A DNA stretch of 64,000 nucleotides from Hirundichthys speculiger. Its lineage: Eukaryota > Chordata > Actinopteri > Beloniformes > Exocoetidae. Location of the stretch: the NCBI GenBank assembly GCA_018398805.1, contig JAGFBZ010000906.1:434001-498000 (forward strand), written 5' to 3'. Position 1 is the first letter of the stretch. The number at the start of each line of letters is the position of its first letter. A program made the position numbers and the translations under genes. Shown in pieces: positions 13,580 to 23,255 of the stretch. The notes below the pieces were generated by a model that was given only the letters and a program-made list of their open reading frames with translations, ran no database searches and was not told the DNA's origin.

Positions 13580-13739
13580 CTTTACATCTGAGAGGCTCCG
13601 CGCCTTTTATACCCAATGATGTTACCGACTTGTTGCTAACCGTGGCTACTTGATTACCACAGAATATGACGTGTTAGGCGGCAGCACTCACAGACTAGTG
13701 GCTTTCTACAGTTTTTCCAGGTAAAGCATACAGGGTCAC

Positions 13740-13860
13740 CACTCATGTAGCTGACAGCGCTAATCTTTTCCTTGTCGAAATGACGAGAACATAGCCTGGA
13801 GTTTCTTGTGAGGTTTCAAACGTCTTCATTTTTCTCTGCTTTGTCCTTACCCTCTCACCA
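13740..13860. repeat. Segment shared with 28.9 kb
   Basis: It contains ATCTTTTCCTTGTCGAAATG and TTCTTGTGAGGTTTCA. Near-copies lie at 28928-29010, in the same orientation and at similar spacing. The family is not recognised. It lies inside the Tc1-like element and is probably a later insertion. Confidence 0.5.
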
Positions 13861-14562
13861 AGTCATTGTCTTCTGAATCAGTGGTATTTTTTTTTTTTTA
13901 AACCGGATGTTTTCGTATTTAGCAAAAGCCCCAAATGCAGCGGAAACAACCGATTACAACTGGTGGTGCCACATAGAGGATTTCATTTTCGCAGTACTCA
14001 GATAGCTAATTACAATTAAGATAATTACTTGTCAAATGCTCCTCCATCTGTTTTTGATTTGTGCCAGTTACTTTTCCAGCTATTTGTTGCCCGTGTTCCA
14101 ACTTTTTTTTTAGACTCAATTGAGACTTAAAATGTCTCAGTTTCAACATCTATGTTCTTTTATGTTCTACTGGGAATATTTATTTGATTTTTACACAGCA
14201 TCCCAACTTTTTTGGTCATTGGGGATGTATAATGTATTAAGCAGTGTGAGAAAAATGCCCCGATGATGTGCTATACCAGAAAACAAAAATTCCAGCATGC
14301 AACTAATTCACATACAGTATCCTCCACAGCAATGAGACTGCAGTGTAAACTGGTCACAGGTGCCGTGTAGCATCACTTTAATGCACATTGACCATTGTAC
14401 CAGCATGTTGTTCTACTGTATTTTATGCAAATCCTGCAGTAGTCAATCCTGAAAATGATCTAAATTAAAAACTAAACCCAACAACTTAGCTCTTTTCAAT
14501 ACGATAGCAATTATTAACAGGAGCTAAGCAGAGTCTTATTGACTCCACGGACATTCTCCAGA

Positions 14563-14737
14563 ATAATGAAATGAAATGAAATGAAAAATACTTTCTTTCT
14601 TACTTTCTTGATCAGTGTGTTGATTCTCTTCAGGTCTCTGGTTCTGATCCTGCTGCCCCAGCAGATGGCTGCAAAGCTGATTGCACTTTCCACAATAGAC
14701 TTATAGAACATGTGTAACATCTTGGTGCAGACATTTA
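14563..14737 (-). mobile_element. LINE 3' fragment (same family as 16.6 and 62.1 kb)
   Basis: The minus strand encodes NVCTKMLHMFYKS followed by AISFAAICWGSRIRTRDLKR, matching the reverse transcriptase C-terminal region of the LINEs at 16.6 and 62.1 kb. It ends with the same TTTCATTTCATTTCAT tail (read on the minus strand at about 14565-14590). Everything between the RINTLIKK codons and the tail is deleted, and the 5' end is lost. It is a short dead copy. Confidence 0.8.
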
Positions 14738-14799
14738 TTGGTGCCCTAAAGACATGTAGAGAGTTAAATAATGTTATATTAGTCTTCTGGTACATTATG

Positions 14800-15202
14800 A
14801 ACCCACCTGATCCCTCAGGTTATCGGGGTCAAGTCTACTTTCTGTTCACTAAACATGAAGAGGCAGCGTTCGGTTTTTATGTTCCTCACATGTGGAACAA
14901 ACTCCCATAAGTCTGCTGAAACTCTCAGCAGCTTTAAATCAAGGTTAAAAACTGTTCTATTTGCCACCTTTTATCAAAACATTTAACTTTTTTTTCTTGC
15001 ATTTTATCTAAATTTTTAATTATTTTTTTTAATCAAAAACAAGTGTTGATTTACTTTTTGAATTTTAATATTTTATCTTCTTTTTATTTCCTCCTGTTTT
15101 CAATGTACTTTTTAATGCTCTGTAATGCTTCTGTTTTATGTAAAGCACCTTGACTTGTCTTGTATACAAAATGTGCTATACAAATAAACTTGCCTTGCCT
15201 AG
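14800..15202 (+). mobile_element. L2-type LINE 3' fragment
   Basis: The translation includes EEAAFGFYVPHMWNKLP, the conserved C-terminal block of fish L2 polyproteins. It is followed by a 3' untranslated region ending AAATGTGCTATACAAATAAA near 15187, the usual L2 3' end. The fragment is 5' truncated and lacks reverse transcriptase motifs. Similar L2 tails occur at 25.3, 39.15 (minus) and 64.0 kb. Confidence 0.8.
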
Positions 15203-16186
15203 TGTGCCAAGAACATAGTAGGGAAATGAAATAAATGATAATACAACTTTCTAAATGTTTCAGCTGATTGAACATTTTGGCCCCGATCGTACACTTCCTG
15301 CTAGCTGCAAACCGCTACCCACAAATTGCGGGTTTAGGAACCTCTGCTAACCGCTAACCGCTAATGCAATCTTCCGCTACCTAAAGCTGTTACCCATTAT
15401 GCCGACTCCCTTACATTGTAGGTGTGGCAAACTTGGTATCTTCCAATCACGGGTTGCACAACCCACATGTTGGCACGTACAAGAGCACGTCCAAATGACA
15501 TCAATGTGCATCCACCTGGTCACATGTGGATGTGTACAAACTGCTCTACCTCTTGAATTAACTCTTGTATAAAAAGTGTGATTTGGCCTAATTTGAACCC
15601 CTGAGAAAAGGGCAGAGATCGTCTTAAATGGCTTGCTTGCCAGTTAAACCATAGACGACCAGAGTGTGTTTACTGGGAGTGCACCAAACTATCTGGGACT
15701 TTCAGGTAGCCGATAAAAATTGTCTGTGTAAAAATATTTTTAATCAATATATTAGGAGTGCAACGGTACAGGTGGCTCACGGTACGGCCCGTACCTCGAG
15801 TTTTTGTGTCACGGTTTCGGTACGGATTCGGTACAGTTACAATATGTGTGCATAAAGTGACAATTAATTTCTCAAAAATTATTTATACATTTTGCTTCTC
15901 AGTGCTGAATAACATAATACTTCAATTAAACAGTTATCAAGCACAACACTTCAATAAACTCAAAGTACTGTAGACTTACCTTTGTTTCCTTACCTATTAC
16001 TATTACATCATAGTATAAAATACATATAAAGAAATTAAAACACACAAAAATTCTCTACTTTAATAAGTAGTAGTATAAAAATAGAGGTAAGCAGTTGCAA
16101 AATAAAAAGTGCAATTTATGACAAATTGGGGAAACATTAATTCAGAGATTCAGAAATACTAATAACATATTATTAATACATATATA

Positions 16187-16500
16187 GTGGTACCTCTACT
16201 TACGAACGTCTCTACATACAAAATTTTCAGGTTATGAAACGCCTCAATGGGAAAATATTGCCTCTTGTTACGAAAGAAATTTCCGGATACAAAAGGCAAA
16301 AAAACAGTAGGTGCTGCTACTCGCAGCTCCCAGAGTTTACCGAATGTAAACATAGCTGTCGGCTCTGTATCTCGGTTTGAAAGCGATGTGTCCGAGGTGC
16401 TCTCCCATTGGCTATTGCTTAGCATCTTCCTGGCATCCCATTGGCTAGGAGGACCCCTTGTCTGTATAAGCGTAACCCAGCAACCAAGGTAAACGAACAA
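16187..16500 (+). repeat. Truncated DNA element (TAGTGGTACCTCTACTTACG end)
   Basis: It begins TAGTGGTACCTCTACTTACG and continues with an alternating ACGAAA-type segment, then a GC-richer body with CTCCCATTGGCTATT and CATCCCATTGGCTAGG. This start is typical of fish Tigger/pogo-like elements. The far end is missing, being replaced by repeat R at 16507. The assignment is from memory of the terminal motif. Confidence 0.45.
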
Positions 16501-16506
16501 TTTTTA

Positions 16507-16612
16507 CCTCCGTCAAGGAGGTTATGTTTTTGCCGGCGTTTATCTGTCTATCTGTGTTCAAGATAACTCAAACAGTTATGGATTGATTTTAATGAAATTT
16601 TCCGGAGTCTCA
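16507..16612 (+). repeat. Repeat family R, copy 2 (5' part only)
   Basis: CTCCGTCAAGGAGGTTATG through GAAATTTTCCGGAGT matches the first quarter of the copies at 22.5 and 38.05 kb. It is cut off where the LINE begins. Confidence 0.75.
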
Positions 16613-17552
16613 CAAACAGACCACAGTTTGTGAGACTGAAAGGTTGTGTGTCTGAGATGGAGGTCAGCAGCATTGGAGCACCACAAGGAACTGTTCTCTC
16701 ACCATTTCTCTTCACGCTCTACACCTCTGACTTCCAGTACAACTCTGAGTCCTGTCATCTGCAGAAATACTCTGATGACTCTGCAGTTGTTGGGTGTATC
16801 AGCAACGGACAAGAAGCAGAGTACAAAGAACTGATCTGTCAGTTTGTGAAATGGTGTAGTAACAATCATCTCGTATTAAATACCAGCAAAACTAAGGAGA
16901 TGATTGTCGACTTCAGGAGGAGCAAGAATCAACACAGCAGTGTTTCCATCCTGGGAAAGGAGGTGGAGGTGGTGGAGGAATACAATGCAACACAGAATAC
17001 ATCTACAAGAAAGGTCAGAGCAGACTCTACTTTTTAAGAAAGTTGAGATCTTTTAATGTCTGCACCAAGATGTTGCACATCTTCTATAGGTCTGTTGTTG
17101 AAAGTGCAATCAGCTTTGCAGCCATCTGCTGGGGCAGCAGCGTCAGAACCAGAGACCTGAAGAGAATCAACAAACTGATCAGGAAAGCTGGATCTGTGCT
17201 GGGTGTAACTCTGGAGCCGCTGGAACTGATTATACAAAAAAGAATGCTGCACAAGCTGATGAAGATGATGAAGGACTCTTCACACCCTCTCCACAACACA
17301 GTGATCAAACAACAGACTGTGTTCAGTGAGAGGCTTCTTCAGGTCCGTTGCAAGACGGAAAGATACAGAAGATCATTTCTGCCAGCAGCCATCAGCCTCC
17401 ACAACAAGACTTAACACCGTTATTATATTATTATTATTATTTCTGTCTGTTTTTTATTTAAAAAAAAAAAAAGAGAGAGAGAGCCCTTACTTCATTGAAT
17501 TTCCCTTTATGGGATAAATAAAGTATTTTTCATTTCATTTCATTTCATTACG
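16613..17552 (+). mobile_element. CR1/Rex-like LINE, 5'-truncated copy A
   Basis: The plus-strand frame (from 16630) encodes reverse transcriptase motifs: GAPQGTVLSPFLF, then YSDD at 16768-16779, followed by NTSKTKEMIVDFR. Compared with the copy at 62.1 kb, 40 bases are missing after 16983, which shifts the frame. The C-terminal part (SFAAICWGSS, PLHNTVIKQQ, RSFLPAAISLHNKT) continues in another frame to 17414. The 3' end is a GGGATAAATAAAGTATTTTT segment plus a TTTCA repeat tail. The 5' end lacks the endonuclease and the first RT motifs. The YSDD in place of the usual YADD or FADD is shared by both copies. Confidence 0.85.
16630..17414 (+). pseudogene. LINE reverse transcriptase fragment, frameshifted
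   Basis: Non-LTR reverse transcriptases copy the element's RNA at a nicked target. Here the palm motif B-like QGTVLSPFLF and motif C YSDD are present, but fingers and motif A are absent because of 5' truncation. A 40-base deletion near 16984 removes the YLGVQLDNR block, and the frame ends soon after at 17037. The remainder is readable from 17043 to 17414. It cannot make a functional enzyme. The clade is probably CR1/Rex1-like; L2 is the alternative but its C-terminal end differs. Confidence 0.8.
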
Positions 17553-18180
17553 CTGGAGATGCTTGTCCATTTGGCTTGTGTTTCCGTTTGAGTACGGGAC
17601 ATGTCTCAAGCAGCGTTTACAGACTGTCAAGTTTCTGTTAAATGTTTTCACTCCCTCGCTGGTGTATTAAACAGCAAAACCAAAATGCAGTGGGCCTGTT
17701 GCCTAAAAGGCACACACGCTCACGTGCAAGTCCAGTGCAAAGTTATTGGAACATAAATCCCTGCGGGACATAAGAGCATATTGTCCTGTGCAGGTCATAC
17801 CGAACGGTTCATTATTTTACCGAGTACCGTTGCATCCCTAGTATATATCAGTGCAGAGGAGGAGGAGGAAGGAGGAGGAGGAAGCTCTTCACGCACAGCT
17901 CCACACGAGCTGTGCGTGAGAGCTGCTCCGATCTGGATGAAAGGACGCTCCATAGCGGTTTGCGGGTAGCGCAAACTGCTCTTAAAGGCAATGGCTACTG
18001 ATGCACTGATTGGTTTAACGCCCTAACCACTCCTATCCATAATATAGCAGGTAGCGCAGGTGTTAACAGGATAGCGGGTTTAACAAGGTGGAAGATTGCG
18101 TTCTTTGCGGGGGAACGCCCCTCCTGCTACCCGCTATCCCTTAATAGCGGCTTCAGCAAATCTGGCGGAAGATCGGGTCC

Positions 18181-21100
18181 TTAGTGTTATGCTTCTGGGG
18201 TTTAATTGCAATGGGTTAGGGGTTAGTAACTGGTTCGTAAATATCACAGTAAGCCTGCTTACTAAAGGTTTTCTCATAGCAACATGTTCTTTTGCCTTAA
18301 AACTTATATCAAAACCACTAGCATGCCACTAAGAAGCCATTATATTATGCAAAATGTCCAGTGGATGAGAGCCGTTGAGTAGTTGAACATAATCAGTATT
18401 CTGTGTTCTGCTGTTCATTTGACTAAGATCCTAAGAAAAACAATTAAATGTTGCAGCTTTGTTTGCTCTGAACTGCTGATCATTCACCCCAAAAAAAAGC
18501 TTAATGTGTCTTTATCAATATAGCTGCTGCAGTTCAGTTTGCTGTGAAGAGAGTGATGCATATATCTTACAAGGACTAACATGGTTCAGGGAAGTGATGT
18601 CAACATGTGTAAGCTGCATCTTTAAATGCAAAGACCTTTTTACGTGTGCACTTTGCTGTTCTTTAAAGCACTTTACATCATTGTCACCTCAGCACAAATT
18701 AAATTAACATCATTTGACTTAAACATATATAAAGATGCAACGCAAGCATTTATATTCCAGTCTGAAGATTGAATCTCTTTGACTTGAGCTTACTTCGATC
18801 ATATCTTGCCTCATAATGGGGATCTGTAAAAAAGTGTTATCCCCACACTTCAGAAAATGGTAATACAATGACAAAAGACATCCTCTGATGTTCTAACTGG
18901 TGCAGTAAGAGGCACTGAATGAGACGGGCTCCACTGCTGACAACCAGGTGGACAGGTCCCCTCCCTCGTTCCCTCAGTCTTTTATTTGAATAATGCATGC
19001 TAATTACCTACTTGCCTCGAGCGGAACTGTCACCCCACAGGTCCCAATTGACATTTACACGAACGCATGAGCACAAATATACACATGCAAGCGCGGTGGC
19101 AGTCACTGCAACAGTTATACTTAGATCTCGTATACTGGCACATTTACAATAGAAACTTCAGAGAATCTCGTTGACAGACTTGAAGGAGTTTCTTTATACA
19201 AAGCTCCCATCAAGACAGTATGTAGGCTAATGACAGACCACATCCAGCACCGCTGGAGGAGCTGAGCATGGCATTTCCTAATGCTGCACCACTGAACAGT
19301 TGTCTCTCATCAACGAGACTGACAGCACGGGGGATAGAATGTCCTACCCTGGTAAAAGTACTCATACACTGACTTAATTATGTCAACATCCATGTCTTCG
19401 TGCAAATATTGAGATTGTTGAAATTAAAGCACAGTAAGTGGCCAGTTTCCAAGTTGTGCATCACTAAAAGTTTGACAGTTCTTGTGGGTAAGAAATGAAA
19501 ATTGAAAAAGAAAAATGGTTTAGAAAAATATTTTTACAGCAACAAACAAAAAGAAAAGCAACCTAAAATATGGATATGACAATCTTTATGCACACGCTAC
19601 GCATACTTTTCACATGCAAACAAACATACACTTAGTTATATCCATAAATATCTTCAAAATCATCAGCACATCCATGATGCATCCAAATGGATCCACAGCA
19701 TGAATTTTATGTCACTCCCACACATGCCACTCGAACACACTTCCCTGTAATATAGGCCTTGGATGGGACTAATGCTACCATTACAGAGTCCGACTTACAT
19801 TTTTATCAAGGGAGTTCAGAGGTTTTTTCATTCCATTCGCTTGACACTTGGTTACACAGTAAACCTCTCAGTTGGCTGAAGCTGCAATTCTACTGATGAG
19901 TTTCCTGGCTGAATACTCGCAACAGAAGTAAAACTGGCAAACTGTGTGGATATGTTTTTCAGAAATTAGTGTGTACCTCCGCTTGTGTGTGTGCTTGTGT
20001 GCCAATGTGAACATCGGTTAATCGCCAAAACGTAGCTGCCAGCTCTTGCACCTCCAACTTCAATTCCCTCAACAGAAACTGGCAACGTGAGGCTAATTTG
20101 ACCATTCTGTCTGTGTGCCTGTTAAAGGCCGCCATTGGTATGCAAGGCGTAGAGTGTCCTCAACAATAATTCGGGGATAAAATCAATGATGCTGCCAGTG
20201 CAGGGCCCGTGGTTTTTACTGGCTCCATCAGAGAGGGTTTGGGAGGTGTGTGTGGCTCTCCTACATGGAGGTTTGACAGATCTTCAACAGCTGTGTTGGT
20301 GGAGGGCCATGTGTGAGTAGGGATGAGGATGTTGACAAGGCTGTCCATTATAGCTGCAAGTGACACATGAGCAGCAGTAAAGCTGGTCTGTCCCATTCCC
20401 ATCATCACTGTCACCCGGTCCGCCACAGCAGAGGGTTCAGTCGTGCTTTAATGGATTCCTACTTGACGGATTCCTCTTGATCACATCTCAGTTGAATCTC
20501 CATTAAGATGTCAACGCAGTAGTTAATGTATTTGAGATTTTCCCCCTCGTCTTGCTAAACCGTTATTTATGACACTTATTAGGAAGCGTAACCCGGCCAT
20601 CAATTAATGTCCTGCAGGCATGCTAAGCAATTGGGCCCATTGGCGTCAGACCAAATGTACTGGAACGTCCATTAATTCTGCAATCTACACACAAGAGCAC
20701 ACATTGAAATGAGTACACTAATGCACTTCTTTAGGGAAAGATTTGCATACATACAGATTTGCAATTTTCTCAGCTTGCACTTTGAGATTAGGCCTAATAT
20801 ATCTTAAGAGGAAAACTTTTCTTTTGCGTACTGCATCATAGATTCACAAGACACGATTTTATAATAAGCGATTGGAAAGAATTGATTTCTATACAAGCTG
20901 TTATTATATTAAAATTTTCTTTATCGTAAAAACTTGGCACAGAACACTAAGTAATGACAAAATAAAGATTTATAATGACATCTGGGGTTTTGTAAGTTTA
21001 TTTTTTTTTTTAAATGTCAAGAAAATTCTCTCCCATTATCTAGATACAATAGTTTTATTCTCTCTGGCATTTCTGAGCACCACTTTCCTTCATCCTTCTG

Positions 21101-21361
21101 TGGGAACAGAGAATTTATGTTTATTGCAAAGAGACCTCCCCCTTCACATTGTTCTTCCGTTGTCATAGAACAGGGTGTCATTTTCACAGTTTTACAAATT
21201 TGAACTTCAGTATTATTATTTCATATTAGTTTAACTAGATTAACATACAGTACTGTGCCCTGGATGATTAACACAGACAGAAAGCACTGGTTAAGCCCGT
21301 GAGGGGATTACTTCTCACTTTCACCACCAGAGGGGTATCCTCGTATGTGAGTCGTGTGCTA
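18181..21361. other. Non-coding, no gene recognised; possible regulatory DNA
   Basis: There is no recognisable repeat or gene. Balanced, non-repetitive stretches contain homeodomain-like cores (AATGCATGCTAATTACC near 18992; CATCAATTAATGTCC and GTCCATTAATTCTGC near 20600-20680). The frame at 20160-20426 on the minus strand starts with ATG but has no recognisable domain and is probably chance. Confidence 0.45.
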
Positions 21362-21955
21362 TCTCAACACAGTTTTGGCATTGCAGCCCAGTACTGTGAC
21401 GGGAGCAAAGCTGAAATGCATCATTAACACCGTGCTGTTCTGCGTTTGTGTACTTTTGCAGGTAAGCATGCATAAACCAATCCCAAGAAGTTGCATATGA
21501 GTAGAGAATACCAGTAACCGTTAGAGAGGAAAGAGTTGGCCGTTAATTTCATTCGGTTATGAGTTGAAACAGGATTTGTAAATGTTGAGAATGGCGGTGC
21601 TAATATTGCATTTAAGCTAACTCCGGACAATGTACGGAGGCCTAGCGAAGGTGTAAGGGAATGGTTTGTGTCTAGTAAGCTTGTACGTTACTGCAATGAG
21701 CAATTATGCAAAAGGGGAGCTACAGTAGTACCTGTTGTGTTATATTTGATGCTTATTTTGTACCTCTTTGGTTCAGAGAGTGTCGGTTTAAAAGGAAACA
21801 TGTATCAACACAGTTTTGGCATTGCAGCCCAGTACTGTACGGGAGCAAAGCTGTAATGCATCATTAACACCATGCTGTTCTGTGTTTGTGTAGTTTTGCA
21901 GTGCCTTGAACCCTGCATTAAAAAAAACTTAAAAAGCACCCTGAGTCTGCTTCTA
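21362..21955 (+). repeat. Direct duplication of about 105 bases around 330 bases
   Basis: The segment CAACACAGTTTTGGCATTGC through GTTTTGCAG occurs at about 21365-21462 and again at 21803-21900 with few differences. The second copy is followed by an A-rich stretch, AAAAAGCACCCTGAGTCTGC, and GTGTAACA. This looks like the end of an LTR-type or other repeated unit with an internal tandem duplication, but no element family is recognised. Confidence 0.5.
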
Positions 21956-21975
21956 GCGTGTAACACTTCTTTGTT

Positions 21976-22016
21976 ACCTCCGCCAAGGAGGTTATGTTTT
22001 TGCCTGCATTTATCTG
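21976..22016 (+). repeat. Repeat family R, copy 3 (first 40 bases)
   Basis: ACCTCCGCCAAGGAGGTTATG followed by TTTTTGCCTGCATTTATCTG matches the start of repeat R. It joins directly to a truncated hAT-type MITE. Confidence 0.65.
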
Positions 22017-22233
22017 GAGGGCCAGTGTCCTGCAGGTTTTAGATCTTTCCCTCCATCTTCACACCCTGATACAAGTGACTGTGTCATCAACAGACATGTG
22101 CTGACCTTGATGACGAGATGATGATGGCCATATATTAATTAGGATCAGATTAGGATCAGGTGTGTTAAAGTAGGGAAACATGCAAAACCCATGCAGGACA
22201 CTGGCCCATGAGGACCAAGTTTGGAGAAACCTG
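22017..22233 (+). mobile_element. hAT-type MITE, left-truncated copy
   Basis: It begins inside the element (GGAGGGCCAGTGTCCTGCAG) and ends GTTTGGAGAAACCTG at 22233, followed by CTTTATAT. It is nearly identical over its length to the intact element at 37560-37781. The first bases up to the missing terminus have been replaced by repeat R copy 3. Confidence 0.8.
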
Positions 22234-22502
22234 CTTTATATGATGAGTTTTTCACTGATTTCATGCTTTTGTATTTCAGCTGTATTATAAAAAAAGTTCA
22301 GCGGAGGTTAAAAAGAATACATCTGAATTTTTAAATCTATCTAGATCAATTCACCACAAATTTGTCTATATTAATTTCAGATCAGATAGATTTGAAGGGT
22401 AATCATGGAACATTGGAGAAGAGATAGGATTGAAATAAGTTTTACATCTTCCTACCCCTTTTCAGACATGTTAAACCAGATATATGTGTTATGTGTATTG
22501 TT
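22234..22502 (+). repeat. Dispersed repeat T, copy 1
   Basis: CTTTATATGATGAGTTTTTC through TGTTATGTGTATTGTTC is closely related to 37782-38047 and in its first part to 47109-47246. It contains an AATAAAGTTCAG-like segment (mutated to AAAAAAGTTC here) and GAGATAGGATTGAAATAAG, resembling the 3' region of a LINE. The family is not identified. Confidence 0.7.
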
Positions 22503-22926
22503 CCCTCCGCCAAGGAGATTATGTTTTTGCCAGCGTTAATCTGTCTGTTTGTCTGTCTGTGTTCAAGATAACACAAAAAGTTATTGCGTGGATTTTGGTG
22601 AAAATTTCAGGAGTTATCAGGAATGTGAAAAGGAAGAACTGATTTCATTTTGGGTGTGATCGGGAAGAAATCCTGGATTCTGGATCACTTTCAAATTTTC
22701 GATAACATTGCGGTCAATGGTCATTTTGTTTCTCAATATCTCTGTTAATTATTGCCCAAAACTCATGAAATTTGACTCAGGGATTGGCAATGGGAACCTC
22801 TATCAAATTTCAAAGGCTGATCCGGATCTGATCCAGAACGCGGATTTTTTTGCAATCTGTAAATCGCTATATCGGGGGAATTGTTGCACTTGGTGGAGGT
22901 CTGTGTTCTCCGAGTGCTTTTCTACT
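22503..22926 (+). repeat. Repeat family R, copy 4 (full-length)
   Basis: It runs from CCTCCGCCAAGGAGATTATG to GGAGGTCTGTGTTCTCCGAG and TGCTTTTCTA. It is the most complete uninterrupted copy in the window. It lies directly after repeat T, as copy 5 does at 38.05 kb, so the T+R pair is one compound unit. Confidence 0.8.
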
Positions 22927-23255
22927 TCCTCAAATTTTTATTTCTTATCTCTTGCTCCCAAACACCCCTCCATTCTCTGTCCTTCAAACACGTTACAACT
23001 GGCTTGGTGCGTCCTCATCTAGTTTAACTACATGATTCAAAAGTCTAGCGCATTCCTTTTTTAATAGGTGGGTGGATTCAACAGTATGCACAAAAGGAGA
23101 AGGGGTTACCACATTCTGGGGACATTTGTGGAAAGCATCTGCTGCTGTATCTAGCTGTGTAATATTTCCAAGATGCAGCAATGCATCCCTCTCACGCAGC
23201 AATCACCCTGGTTTAGAGTACCTTTAACTCCTCCATAGAATATAAGATGACATTA

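Larger units (their letters stand above)
13098..14227 (-). mobile_element. Deleted Tc1/mariner-like element
   Basis: TA dinucleotides at 13096-13097 and 14228-14229 flank inverted repeats. The left end begins CAACCCCAATTCC and the complement of the right end begins CATCCCCAATGACC. The repeats extend over about 130 bases, including the shared segment GATGTTGAAACTGAGACATT. The inside carries minus-strand transposase remnants (13247-13579). A segment at about 13675-14000 is unlike the rest and has a relative at 28.9 kb, so it may be a further insertion. Confidence 0.75.
15753..17840 (+). mobile_element. hAT-like element, family 1, copy A
   Basis: The left end TAGGAGTGCAACGGTAC and the right end, whose complement is TAGGGATGCAACGGTAC, are inverted repeats. 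Flanking 8-mers are CAATATAT and GTATATAT (six of eight). The 15764-15845 segment (GGTGGCTCACGGTACGG) and the 17692-17810 segment are shared with copies at 61.26 kb and, inverted, at 39.9-40.6 kb. It contains a Tigger/pogo-like fragment, a piece of repeat R and a LINE, so the original element was much shorter. No transposase is seen. Confidence 0.65.
15279..18180 (-). mobile_element. PIF/Harbinger-like element carrying nested insertions
   Basis: The left end GGCCCCGATC (15279) is matched by the inverted right end, whose complement reads GGACCCGATC (ending 18180). The inner sequence at 17950-18150 (CCGCTATCCC, TAACCACTCC, CCCTTAATAGCGGC) is related, in opposite orientation, to the element at 25.57 kb. 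Flanking triplets are TTT and TTA, close to but not a perfect 3-bp duplication. Most of its length is later insertions (15753-17840). No transposase is visible. The superfamily is inferred from the ends and from the Myb-like fragment in its relative at 25.8 kb. Confidence 0.55.

Noticed and set aside
20160..20426. 88-codon minus-strand frame starting with ATG
   Set aside because: No domain or signal; length is within chance for the window.
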